Shown here: in pieces, positions 9,449-17,747 of the stretch
Numbering within the stretch: position 1 is the first letter of the stretch
Layout: each line of letters opens with the position of its first letter
Origin: DSUN01 sp035527715
Lineage (GTDB): Bacteria > Planctomycetota > PUPC01 > DSUN01
Length of the DNA: 64,000 nt
Assembly: GCA_035527715.1 (NCBI GenBank)
Contig: DATKZY010000190.1
Coordinates: 15,288 to 79,287, forward strand
Direction of reading: 5' to 3'
Program-made: the position numbers and the translations under genes
Notes under the pieces: generated by a model
Database searches by the model: none
Seen by the model: the letters and a program-made list of their open reading frames with translations, nothing else
What the model was told of the DNA's origin: nothing

Positions 9449-10684
9449 CTATGCGGTCAGGCCAAGCCCGAAGCCGGGCGCATCGGGCACGACGAGCTTG
9501 CCGTCGGCGGCGAACTTGTAGGCCGAGTAGTCAATGCCCTTGGCGTGGGCGGGGATGCCCTCGACGATGACGACGTTGCCCAGCCCCGCCGCGACGTGGG
9601 CGGTGTAGTAGGGCCTCGGGCTCCACACCCACGTGTGCGGCGATGCCTGCACGCCCGCCTGCACCAGCTCGGGCATGACCGTGCGCCAGCGGCTGAACCC
9701 GATGATGCCCAGGTCGAGGAGGAAAACGTCCACCAGCTTCTCCTTGGCCAGCGCGTAGAGCGTCTCAATGTGCCGTTGCGTGTAGCCGCCGTATTTCCAG
9801 GGCTTGTCGGCCCGCTCGGTGCGGCCCTCGCCCTCGGCGATGAGGGCCTTGCAGCCCACCTTGGCCATGTGCTCGCGGAGCTTCACCAGATCGTCCCGCC
9901 TCTCCTGGAACGGCTCCTCGATCCAGTAGAGATTGCAGTCGGCCACGGCGCTCAGGTAGCCGAGGAAGTCGTCGGGCGTGTAGCCGTCGTTGGCGTCCAC
10001 CAGCACCTTGCAGTCGGGAAGCTTCTCGCGGACGGCGCGGGTGACCTCGATGTCGCGCTGGATGCCGGGCTTGCCGGGGATCCACTTGAAGCCGCGGCCG
10101 ATCTTGAGCTTGAAGGCGCGGTAGCCGGCGTCGTAGTCCTGCTGGCACGAGGCGACGACGCCCGCGACGCCGCGCGGCTTGTCCTTCGGTTCGAGATCGT
10201 CGAAGTAGATCGCGCCGCTGTAGATGGGCACCTCCTTCGGCCCCTTGCCGCCGAGGAGGGCGGCGACGGGTTTCCCGAGGATATTGCCCGCGAGGTCGTG
10301 GAGCACAAAGTCCAGAACGCTGCGGGCGTCCTCGCAGGTGCCCTGCGCAACGTCGAAGAGGTCGGAGACTCGGGCGCCGACGAACTTCTGCACCTGGTCG
10401 TCGGGCACCCAGGACATTCCCCAGCCGCGCGCCCCCTTGTCGGTGATGAGCGTGCGCACCTGGAAGCCGGCGCCGGTGCCGGTGGGGTTGCCTTTGGAGT
10501 TGCGGCCGACGAAGCGCGGGAAGCGGTCCTGGAGCCGCCGCGCCTCGATCTTCGCGATGCGGTGCTCCGACAGGGCCTTCGCCGCGTCGTCCGCGCCTGC
10601 CACGGGCTTCTCCTTTTCCGCCTCTGCGGCCACGAGGGCCGCGCCGCCGGCCAGAAGCGATGATACAAACGTCCGCCGGTTCAT
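9449..10684 (-). CDS. Tat-exported enolase-superfamily (mandelate racemase/muconate lactonising-like) protein
   Basis: 411 aa. The N-terminus MNRRTFVSSLLAGGAA is a twin-arginine-type signal. The superfamily catalytic set is visible: KLKIG (K~193/K~195), VDANDG (D~230), IEEPF (E~254), AEGEG (E~281) and a late SPHTW histidine (~348), matching the mandelate-racemase subgroup pattern of KxK, D, E, E and H. Such enzymes abstract an alpha-proton from a carboxylate substrate, often a sugar acid (dehydratase) or dipeptide (epimerase); the substrate cannot be told here. An AAGGAG SD precedes the ATG at 10684 and overlaps the end of the upstream FG-GAP gene (5-base gap), so the two form an operon. Confidence 0.8.
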   Translation of the reverse strand: MNRRTFVSSLLAGGAALVAAEAEKEKPVAGADDAAKALSEHRIAKIEARRLQDRFPRFVGRNSKGNPTGTGAGFQVRTLITDKGARGWGMSWVPDDQVQKFVGARVSDLFDVAQGTCEDARSVLDFVLHDLAGNILGKPVAALLGGKGPKEVPIYSGAIYFDDLEPKDKPRGVAGVVASCQQDYDAGYRAFKLKIGRGFKWIPGKPGIQRDIEVTRAVREKLPDCKVLVDANDGYTPDDFLGYLSAVADCNLYWIEEPFQERRDDLVKLREHMAKVGCKALIAEGEGRTERADKPWKYGGYTQRHIETLYALAKEKLVDVFLLDLGIIGFSRWRTVMPELVQAGVQASPHTWVWSPRPYYTAHVAAGLGNVVIVEGIPAHAKGIDYSAYKFAADGKLVVPDAPGFGLGLTA

Positions 10685-10689
10685 CGGCC

Positions 10690-12210
10690 TCACTCCTTCA
10701 AGGTGGCCTCGCTCCTCGCTCGCGCGCCGAGGACCTCGCGCACGATGCCCGAGGGGAAGCGGACACGGATGTCGGCGGCCTCGAGCTGTCCGAGGCCGAC
10801 GTGCAGGTCGGGGACGAGGACGTTCGAGCGGTGGAGGGAGCGCTCCATGAAGCACTGGCGATAGTGCACCAAGCCGTCCTTCTGCCCCAGCTTGCCCGCG
10901 TGGTAGACCCACAGCTCGCAGCCCAGGTGGGCTTCGGCGGTGGCCTTGGGCACGAGGCGCACGCGCAGGCCCAGGTTCGGCGTGTCGTTGCGGTGGAGCT
11001 GCATCGGCTTGCCAGCAACGACCATATCGAGGTCGCCGTCGCCGTCCACGTCGCCGAACTTGCGGCCGCGGCGGCTGGCCGGGATGCCGCCGACCTCCTC
11101 GAATCGGCCGCCGAGGTGGAGGAAGACGCCGTTCGCGCCCGTGTGGTCGCCGCTCATCACGAGGTCGCGGCGGCCGTCGTTGTCGAGGTCGAGGAGCTCG
11201 ACCTCGCCATCGCCGTCCCAAGGCGGGCCGATGCGTCGGGCCGCGGGGTCGTAGATGCGCCCGGGGCTTTGGGTGAAGCGCCCCTTGCCGTCGTTGGCAT
11301 ACCAGTGGCCCGTCGCCAGGTCAATGAGGTCGAGGTCGCCGTCGGCGTCGAGGTCCTCGGGCAGATACCAGTGCCCCTTGCCGGCGGGCAGACCGTGTGC
11401 GGCCGTGGCATCCTGCCATCCTGCGGCGCCCTGGGCCTGCGGGTCGCGGTCGAGGACCCACGCGTACATGCGCCCGCTGAACATGCCCGCGAGGAAGGTG
11501 ACGATCAGTTCGTTGCGATGGTCGCCATCGAGGTCCACGCTGAATGCGGTGTGGAACTGCGGCCCGCCGGGGTGGGCCGTGCGCTCCTCGCCCTCCGGCC
11601 AGCCGAGGAGGTCCTCCGCCTTCCAGGCGACGGTTGCCGCGATCTTCTCGGGCGGCGCCGCGCCCCAGGCGCGGGGCCTGGGCTCGAGGGTCGCGGCGAT
11701 GCCCCGCGACTGCCACAGCTCGTCGTGGTGGCCGTCGCCATCGAGGTCGAGGAGCATGCCCTGGAGGCGCGCGGGCATCTTCCGCCAGTGCCCCGTGCCG
11801 TCGTTTACGAACAGATGGCCGACGATGCCGAAGCCCTCCGAGCCGACGGCGTCGGGCTTGCCGTCGCCCGTGAAGTCCCACCAGAGCGGGTCGCGACCGC
11901 CGAAGGCCCATCGCGCGGTGTAGCCGCCCGGGTCGAGGGTGAAGGTGCCATCCCCCTTCCCGAGCCAGATGGCGGCCCCGCCGCCGTGGTGGCCGTAGTA
12001 GAGAATATCGAGATGGCCGTCGCCGTTGATGTCTACCAGCGGCGACATCCAGGGGTACTTGAGCCCGGCCGGCTTCTCCTTCGTCGCCTCCTCGATGGCG
12101 TGGGTGAGGCCCGACTGGTCGGGCGGGACCTTGGTCCACGTCAACGGGGTCTCACCCGCAGCGCAGCAGGCGAGTCCGAGGGTGACGACCGCGAACAGTG
12201 TTCTCGTCAC
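10690..12210 (-). CDS. Secreted FG-GAP/VCBS repeat protein with ASPIC/UnbV domain
   Basis: 506 aa, GTG start at 12210 with an AGGAG SD. Signal peptide ~1-19 (ends CCAAG, possibly a lipobox-like cysteine pair). Multiple D-x-[ND]-G-D-G-x-x-D calcium-binding motifs (DINGDGHLDI, DLDGDGHHDE, DLDADGDLDL, DVDGDGDLDM) mark a seven-bladed beta-propeller of the integrin-alpha/VCBS type. The final ~80 residues (IRVRFPSGIVREV) match the ASPIC/UnbV domain that often ends such proteins. Extracellular binding protein of unknown ligand. First gene of an operon with the enolase-superfamily gene. Confidence 0.85.
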   Translation of the reverse strand: MTRTLFAVVTLGLACCAAGETPLTWTKVPPDQSGLTHAIEEATKEKPAGLKYPWMSPLVDINGDGHLDILYYGHHGGGAAIWLGKGDGTFTLDPGGYTARWAFGGRDPLWWDFTGDGKPDAVGSEGFGIVGHLFVNDGTGHWRKMPARLQGMLLDLDGDGHHDELWQSRGIAATLEPRPRAWGAAPPEKIAATVAWKAEDLLGWPEGEERTAHPGGPQFHTAFSVDLDGDHRNELIVTFLAGMFSGRMYAWVLDRDPQAQGAAGWQDATAAHGLPAGKGHWYLPEDLDADGDLDLIDLATGHWYANDGKGRFTQSPGRIYDPAARRIGPPWDGDGEVELLDLDNDGRRDLVMSGDHTGANGVFLHLGGRFEEVGGIPASRRGRKFGDVDGDGDLDMVVAGKPMQLHRNDTPNLGLRVRLVPKATAEAHLGCELWVYHAGKLGQKDGLVHYRQCFMERSLHRSNVLVPDLHVGLGQLEAADIRVRFPSGIVREVLGARARSEATLKE

Positions 12211-12270
12211 GTGCTTACTCCTATCAAGCGGCCCGCGTCAAGCGTAGCCGCAAGGCAGGCGGGGATCAAG

Positions 12271-12299
12271 TTGCACTCCCGCCGTGCAGCCAGGATAAT
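12271..12299 (+). promoter_or_regulatory. Promoter giving a probably leaderless transcript
   Basis: TTGCAC (12271-12276), 17-base spacer, GATAAT (12294-12299). Only 6 bases separate the -10 from the ATG at 12306, so transcription should start at or next to the start codon. Confidence 0.5.
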
Positions 12300-12305
12300 G
12301 GAGGG

Positions 12306-13469
12306 ATGCGAAGAAGCCTGATGCCCCTGGCGTTCGCTGCCGCCGCTGCCCTCGCCGCCGCCGAGGAGCCGCGCCGGGCCAGGCTCCCCGCCAACCTGCC
12401 GAAGACCGCCACCCGCTTCTACGACATCTACAGCAAGCTCGACGAGGCGACCCTCCGCGAGGCCGGCGCCCGCCTCACAGCGATGGCGAAGGACTACCAT
12501 CGCCGCACCAGCGGCTTCCCGCGACAGGTCAGGAGCAAGCTCCCTATCTACCTGTTCGACTCGATGGAGGCGTACCTCGCGGCCGGCGGCCTCAAGGGCA
12601 GCCACGGCGTCTACCTCGGCGAGGCCGTCCTCGGCGTCTGCACCCCCGGCCGGCCCGCCGCCCTGTGGGACCTGCTCCAGCACGAGTGCTGGCACCAGTT
12701 CGCCCGCCAGTCCGTGGGCGGCCGCTGGCCCCCCTGGCTCAACGAGGGACTGGCCGAATACTACTCCGAGGCACTCTGGACCGGCGACGAGTTCGTCACC
12801 GGCGTCATCTCGCCCTTCCGCCTGGCCCGCGTCCAGGCGGCCATCTGCGCGAAGAAGCTCAAGCCCCTCCTCCGCTTCGTGGACATGGACCAGAAGACCT
12901 GGAACGCCGACGTGGCGACCGAGAACTACGACCAGGCCTGGTCGCTCGTGCACTTCCTCGCCCACGGCCCGAACGAGCGCTACCGCGACGCCCTCGTCGC
13001 CCTCATCAAGGCCGCGGCGCAGAGCAAGCCGCCGCTCGAGTCGTTCCGCGGCGTGTTTGGGCGGAAGGCCAACGACCTCCAGGGCGAATGGGAGCAGTGG
13101 TGCCTCTCGCTCAAGCCCGACGCCACCCGCGACCGCTACCTCCAGGCCATCGTGGGCACGCTCACCAGCTTCCTCGCCCGGGCGCACGCCCAGGGACTGC
13201 GGTTCAAGAGCGCCGCCGACTTCCTCGCCGCGGGGCGCGACGGCCGCCTCGTCAAGGCCGCCCAGGCCAGCAAGGCCCTCTGGCTCCCCGCGAGCCTGCT
13301 CGAAGCCAACCTCAAGCTCGCCGAGCGCCTGAGGACCTGGACCCTCGACACCGGCGGCGCCTCTCCCGTGCTGCGGCTTCGGATCGAGGGCCTCGGCACC
13401 CTCACAGGCTCCTTCGACCTCCAGGGCTCACGGAGCGTGGACGTGAACGTGCGGGTCACGAGGGACTAG
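12306..13469 (+). CDS. Secreted DUF1570-like zinc metallopeptidase
   Basis: 387 aa with a short signal peptide (ends ALAAAEE). It carries a gluzincin motif HECWH at residues ~125-129 followed by WLNEGLAEYY (third zinc ligand E~149), the arrangement of peptidase MA-like DUF1570 proteins, which are numerous in planctomycetes. Probably a secreted peptidase. The start was chosen at the ATG at 12306 because it begins the signal sequence; upstream in-frame codons lack an SD. Convergent with the H-X9-DG gene. Confidence 0.75.
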   Translation: MRRSLMPLAFAAAAALAAAEEPRRARLPANLPKTATRFYDIYSKLDEATLREAGARLTAMAKDYHRRTSGFPRQVRSKLPIYLFDSMEAYLAAGGLKGSHGVYLGEAVLGVCTPGRPAALWDLLQHECWHQFARQSVGGRWPPWLNEGLAEYYSEALWTGDEFVTGVISPFRLARVQAAICAKKLKPLLRFVDMDQKTWNADVATENYDQAWSLVHFLAHGPNERYRDALVALIKAAAQSKPPLESFRGVFGRKANDLQGEWEQWCLSLKPDATRDRYLQAIVGTLTSFLARAHAQGLRFKSAADFLAAGRDGRLVKAAQASKALWLPASLLEANLKLAERLRTWTLDTGGASPVLRLRIEGLGTLTGSFDLQGSRSVDVNVRVTRD

Positions 13470-13488
13470 CCCGCCCGCGCCGCCAGCC

Positions 13489-13520
13489 CTGTCATGCTGA
13501 GCGAAGCGAAGCACCTTTCA
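13489..13520. repeat. Dispersed TGAGCGAAGCGAAGC-type repeat
   Basis: Between two convergent genes, reading TGTCATGCTGAGCGAAGCGA and continuing to GCACCTTTCA. This resembles a widely dispersed intergenic repeat of environmental bacteria (from memory). Confidence 0.45.
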
Positions 13521-13536
13521 GAGGAGCCAACCCATG

Positions 13537-14421
13537 TCAACGCGGCGCACTCCCCGGGTCGGCGCTCGGCTCGATGCTGTTCCAGTACCGATGTATCTTC
13601 TCCAGCCGGGCCTTCTCGTCGGCCTTGACACACTCCACGTGCCCGTCGAGGAAGAGGATGTTGACGCCCTTTGAATGTCGGAAGTCGAAGCGGCTGGTCG
13701 AGTAATCCCCCGCGCGGCGCAGGCTCTGTCCCACGCCCACGAACACATCCATCCCCGCCGCCTGCACGACGCTGAAGCCCTTCCGCATCTCCGCCTCGTG
13801 CTCGGGATCGTCCGGGTCGCGGGCCTCTGGATTGGGCAGCGAGGCATTCACATCGGCCAGAAGCGGCCTGTCCGAAGCGCTGACCCCGACACGCTCCGTC
13901 AGGTCAACATAGTTCGCATGCCTATCGAGTGGCAGAGTCGGTGGCTGGGGCATTCGAAAGACGATGTCGGGAGCGAAGTAATCACGCGTCCAACCGCCCT
14001 CCACGGGATCGGTCCACTCCCCGTGGATCTCCCGGAACTTCTCCCTCTGGGCAGCCCGAGGATCTCCATTGCAGCGAACCAAGTCCTTTGGGAGGATCCG
14101 CCCGTAGAAGTTAATGAAGCGCTCAGTCACTGAACATCGGTAGTAGGTGAGATTGCTGAGGTCATTGGCAAGGCTCGCGCTCCCCACGTGCCATGCTGAC
14201 GGCAGGAACTCGTCGAACTCGGAGAGGTACACCCTAGTGCCTCGATAGAGATTCCTCATCGTTTCGCGGCAGTACCTGCCGAGCGGGCGCCGCGAGGACC
14301 AGGGTAGGATCGTGCACACGAGCACGAGCACGACAAGAAGAGCGGGCAAGACACTGAAGCACAGAGGCCCTACTATCGGTCTTCGCCTCCTGGCATCGGC
14401 TTCGCGATCTCCGTGGCTCAC
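13537..14421 (-). CDS. H-X9-DG (DUF1559-type) membrane-anchored protein
   Basis: 294 aa from the GTG at 14421 (AGAAGG upstream). A transmembrane helix lies at ~17-40 (SVLPALLVVLVLVCTILPW). Near the C-terminus, HSKGVNILFLDGH is the H-x9-DG motif of the prepilin-associated domain typical of DUF1559 proteins in planctomycetes, where it forms part of a minor-pilin-like surface protein. The usual N-terminal prepilin cleavage motif (F-T-L-x-E) is not visible, so this may be a divergent member that is not processed by prepilin peptidase. Transcribed after the small gene at 14465-14725, 43 bases away. Confidence 0.65.
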   Translation of the reverse strand: MSHGDREADARRRRPIVGPLCFSVLPALLVVLVLVCTILPWSSRRPLGRYCRETMRNLYRGTRVYLSEFDEFLPSAWHVGSASLANDLSNLTYYRCSVTERFINFYGRILPKDLVRCNGDPRAAQREKFREIHGEWTDPVEGGWTRDYFAPDIVFRMPQPPTLPLDRHANYVDLTERVGVSASDRPLLADVNASLPNPEARDPDDPEHEAEMRKGFSVVQAAGMDVFVGVGQSLRRAGDYSTSRFDFRHSKGVNILFLDGHVECVKADEKARLEKIHRYWNSIEPSADPGSAPR

Positions 14422-14464
14422 CGGTACCCACCTTCTGCTGAGGACCGGGCGCGAATTCGCGGCC

Positions 14465-14725
14465 CTACCGTGCCACGATATCCAGGTGCACGGCGTAGCC
14501 GAGGCGGTGGAGCATGTCCTCGCAATCCTCCCACGGAAGGCCGAAGGCGCGGACGTCGGCCACGCCGAGGCGGCTGACAACGTCTCGCACCACGGGAAGA
14601 TCGGCCTGCGAGAACTCGGCCTCCATCATCGCGCGCTCCGACCAGCCAACCAACTCGGCCAGGGTGATCCGGTGCCGCAGATACGAGGAGAGCTTACGCG
14701 CGACTGTTCGCTTGCCGATGGCCAT
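14465..14725 (-). CDS. Small hypothetical protein, antitoxin-like size
   Basis: 86 aa, start ATG 14725 with an AGGAAGG SD. Helical, charged protein (RTVARKLSSYLRHRITLAEL, then GLPWEDCEDMLHRLGY). Not recognised. The N-terminal half could be a helical DNA-binding or antitoxin-like module, but no toxin gene adjoins it; the downstream gene is an H-X9-DG protein. A good promoter lies upstream. Confidence 0.6.
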   Translation of the reverse strand: MAIGKRTVARKLSSYLRHRITLAELVGWSERAMMEAEFSQADLPVVRDVVSRLGVADVRAFGLPWEDCEDMLHRLGYAVHLDIVAR

Positions 14726-14768
14726 GCTATCCACCTTCCTCGGATGGCTATGCGGGCCACACACGAAT

Positions 14769-14797
14769 ATGGTATGCTCATTGCGGTGGCCTGTCAA
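14769..14797 (-). promoter_or_regulatory. Sigma70-type promoter for the 14465-14725 gene
   Basis: TTGACA (14797-14792), 17-base spacer, TACCAT (14774-14769), about 44 bases before the ATG. Confidence 0.62.
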
Positions 14798-14854
14798 TCC
14801 CGTGCCGCCAAGTGACAGAGGCCCCCAGGTATTGGCCTCTTGCTTCGGGATTCC

Positions 14855-15042
14855 AGCTCCGAAGGAGCGTACTATGATAGCCCAGGGCAACGCCCTGGGT
14901 ACTGGCGGGCAAACGTGCGCAGCCCTGAAAGGGCGTACTACGGTCCACCGGCAATAGTACGCCCTTTCAGGGCTGGCCGGGGACCGCGCCGTTCCCCAGG
15001 GCGTTGCCCTGGGCTATTATAGTACGCCCCGTTGGGGCTCCC
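14855..15042. repeat. Nested inverted-repeat element in a 370-base gene-free stretch
   Basis: Two ~85-base arms (14855-14940 and 14954-15042) are imperfect inverted repeats of each other around a ~13-base centre. Each arm contains two smaller palindromic units: GCCCAGGGCAACGCCCTGGG and GCCCTGAAAGGGC followed by GTACTA. No ORF fits it. It looks like a non-autonomous REP/MITE-type element and could fold into a long cruciform or RNA hairpin. Confidence 0.75.
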
Positions 15043-15097
15043 GAACAGCCGAGCCAAGTTTGCGCGGCATGGACTCGCCGCAACAGGAGCAACACGC

Positions 15098-17656
15098 ATG
15101 GCCTTGGACCTCAGCCCGGCCCGATGGATCTGGCTGCCCTCGCAGCGGACGCTGGCGAATTCGTTTGTGCTGTTTCGCAAGGACCTGGACCTGCCCGAAC
15201 GGCCGGTGCGGGCGACGGGGTGGATCGCCGCCGACAGCCGCTATCGCCTGACGGTGAACGGCGAACGCGTGCAGTGGGGGCCGGCGCCCGCCGACCCGCG
15301 CTGGCCAGAGGCCGACCCGCTCGACCTCACGGCACTGCTGCGGCCGGGCTACAACGTGCTCGGCGTCGAGGTGCTCTTCTACGGCCACGGCGAAGGCACC
15401 TGGCCAATGGGCAAGCCCGGGCTGCTGCTCTGCCTGGATATGGAGTTCGTCGGCGGACGCACGGAGCAGGTGGTCACGGATGATTCGTGGCTCTGCCTGC
15501 TCGACCGCGCGCACCGCCCCGGCCAATACCGCCGCTGGTTCCTGCGGGCGCTTCAGGAGGAATTCGATGCGCGGTTCCACCCCTACGGCTGGGACACGCT
15601 GGAGTTCAAGCCCAACGTTTCACAGGCGGGACGCCTGTGCCACCAGTGGCGCCCCGCGATGGTGCTGGCGGGCCGGGCGGACAAGCCTTCGATGTGCACG
15701 GGCTACGACGACTATCTCGGCGGCAGCGGCATTCCCGCCTCCTCCGACGCCGCGCTCCGCCAGCGGAGCATTCCGCTGATGCGCGAGACCGAGGTGCCCG
15801 CCGCCCGCCTCAGCGATTCGGGCATCGTCATCTGGAAGCGCGACCCCGACGACTGGTTCGAGTTCCGCATGCCCGACGCCTTCGAGGCCGTGCCGCAGCC
15901 GCTGGCGGTGTCCGTCGGCGAGGGTGTCTGGCACCTGCCGGCGACGCCGCCAAACACGGGCATCTACGCGACGTTCGAGTTCGCCGAGCAGATCGTCGGC
16001 TGGCCCCATTTCGCCATCGAGGCGCCCGCGGGCACGGTCGTGGAGCTGATGGCCCAGGAGGCCCACGACCCCGCGAAGACGGCCTGGCTCGACACCCGTT
16101 TCTACGCCTGGTCGCGCTTCGTCTGCCGCGAGGGGGTCAACCGCTTCGAGGCGTTCGACTTCGAGTCGCTCCGCTGGCTCCAGCTTCACATTCGCTGCCC
16201 GGTGCCGCAGCCCGCGTGCCACAGGCAGGAGCCCGCCCCCGACGACGGCGGCGTGGTGATCCGCGAGGTCGGCGTGCGGCGCCGCACGTTCCCCTGGCCA
16301 GAACGACACCCGCTGTCCTTTCTTAAGACAGCGGGTGTCGTCTGCGGCGAGCCGGCGCTCCAGCGTCTCTTCGACGCGAGCGTCAACACGCTGCACAACT
16401 GCGCCCAGGAGACGTGCGTGGACGGCATGGGCCGCGAGCGGCAGCAGTACAGCGGCGACGTGGGGCACCAGCTCCACGCCATCCGCTACGCCTTCGGCGA
16501 GACGCGCCTCCCCGCCCGCTTCCTCGCGACATTCAGCCAGGGGCTGACGCTCGACGGCTATTTCCTCGACTGTTGGCCCGCCTACGACCGCCTGGCCCGC
16601 GTGATGCAGCGGCAGGTGGGCGCGACCGTGTGGGGGCCGCTGCTCGACCACGGCGTGGGCTTCGCCTTCGACTGCTGGAACCACTACTGGGAGACGGGCG
16701 ACCTTGAGGCGACTCGCGAGCCGTATCCCCGCCTCCTCCGCTTCGCCGAGTATCTGCGGACCATCGTGCGCCGCGAGGACGGGTTGCTGCCCGTCGAGGG
16801 CATGGGCGTGCCCGCCGTCTGGATCGATCACGACGCCTACCGCGCGCAGCGGCACAAGCAGTGCGCGTTCAACCTCTACGCGGCGGCGATGCTCCAGCAC
16901 GCTCTGGCGCCGCTGGCCCGCGAGTTCGGCGACGGGCGGCAGGCGCGGCAGTTCGTGACCTTCGGCAAGAAGCTCCAGGCCGCCGCCGTGCGGAAGTTCT
17001 GGAGCCCGGAGCGGGGCCTCTTCGTCGCCAATCTGCCGTGGCTGGCCGACGAGCGCTCGCCACGCCTGTGCGACCGCTCGCTGGCGACGGCCATCCTCTT
17101 CGGCCAGTGCCCCGGCAGCGAAACGGGTGCGGGGCTGCGCGCCCTCGCCGACTGCCCGCCCGAGATGGGCCTCTCGTATCCCGCCAACGCCGGCTGGCGC
17201 CTCTGGGCGCTGGCCAAGGGCGGACGCACTGACGCCCTGCTCCGCGACCTGCGCGAGCGCTGGGCCACGCTCCCCTCGGTCGTCCGGAACAACACGCTTC
17301 AGGAGTCCTGGAAGGCCGAGCCCGACAGCGGCGACCAGTGGAGCCACTGCCCCGTCGCGCCGCTGTACGTGGCGTTCATGAGCCTCGCGGGCATTCGCCC
17401 GACGGCCCCCGGCTTCGCCCGTTGCGAGATTCGTCCGCAGCTTGGCGACCTCTCGAGCCTCGAGCTGGCCGCCCACACGCCCCACGGCCCGATTGCCTTC
17501 GCGGCGCAGAAGGCCGAGGGTGGCCACGAGCTTCGCCTCGCCGTGCCCGAGGGCGTCAAGGCCGTCTTGCTGGCGGCCGGCCCCACGGGAGCGCTACGGC
17601 GCTCGCCCCTTCCATGCGGCGAGAGCCGGCACGTCGTGCGCACGCCACGGGGCTGA
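15098..17656 (+). CDS. GH78-type alpha-L-rhamnosidase
   Basis: 852 aa, ATG at 15098 after a CAGGAG SD. N-terminal beta-sandwich modules (ARWIWLP and a LTVNGE strand) are followed by an (alpha/alpha)6 barrel with the family signature CVDGMGRERQQYSGD near residues 440-456, containing the acidic catalytic residues of GH78, and a later QESWKAEP glutamate near ~735. It should cleave terminal alpha-L-rhamnose from plant or algal polysaccharides or glycosides. No signal peptide is visible at the N-terminus, so it may be cytoplasmic. Two palindromes are translated in frame: 15621-15639 and 16304-16340, the latter in the linker just before the barrel. Confidence 0.85.
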   Translation: MALDLSPARWIWLPSQRTLANSFVLFRKDLDLPERPVRATGWIAADSRYRLTVNGERVQWGPAPADPRWPEADPLDLTALLRPGYNVLGVEVLFYGHGEGTWPMGKPGLLLCLDMEFVGGRTEQVVTDDSWLCLLDRAHRPGQYRRWFLRALQEEFDARFHPYGWDTLEFKPNVSQAGRLCHQWRPAMVLAGRADKPSMCTGYDDYLGGSGIPASSDAALRQRSIPLMRETEVPAARLSDSGIVIWKRDPDDWFEFRMPDAFEAVPQPLAVSVGEGVWHLPATPPNTGIYATFEFAEQIVGWPHFAIEAPAGTVVELMAQEAHDPAKTAWLDTRFYAWSRFVCREGVNRFEAFDFESLRWLQLHIRCPVPQPACHRQEPAPDDGGVVIREVGVRRRTFPWPERHPLSFLKTAGVVCGEPALQRLFDASVNTLHNCAQETCVDGMGRERQQYSGDVGHQLHAIRYAFGETRLPARFLATFSQGLTLDGYFLDCWPAYDRLARVMQRQVGATVWGPLLDHGVGFAFDCWNHYWETGDLEATREPYPRLLRFAEYLRTIVRREDGLLPVEGMGVPAVWIDHDAYRAQRHKQCAFNLYAAAMLQHALAPLAREFGDGRQARQFVTFGKKLQAAAVRKFWSPERGLFVANLPWLADERSPRLCDRSLATAILFGQCPGSETGAGLRALADCPPEMGLSYPANAGWRLWALAKGGRTDALLRDLRERWATLPSVVRNNTLQESWKAEPDSGDQWSHCPVAPLYVAFMSLAGIRPTAPGFARCEIRPQLGDLSSLELAAHTPHGPIAFAAQKAEGGHELRLAVPEGVKAVLLAAGPTGALRRSPLPCGESRHVVRTPRG
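15621..15639 (+). repeat. Palindromic repeat inside the GH78 gene
   Basis: CACAGGCGGGACGCCTGTG, 8-base arms around GGA, translated as SQAGRLC. A PVC-type dispersed repeat embedded in coding sequence. Confidence 0.55.
16304..16340 (+). repeat. Perfect 14-base inverted repeat inside the GH78 gene
   Basis: Arms CGACACCCGCTGTC and GACAGCGGGTGTCG around a 9-base spacer. Translated as RHPLSFLKTAGVV in the linker between the sandwich domains and the barrel, so it is tolerated in frame. Confidence 0.7.
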
Positions 17657-17747
17657 GGCGCTGGGGCCGAGGCACTTGACGGCGGCGGGGAAGTGTGGCA
17701 CCCTGTGGGCGGTCGTGGTCTGGGAACGTCTGCACAGGGGGAACGCC

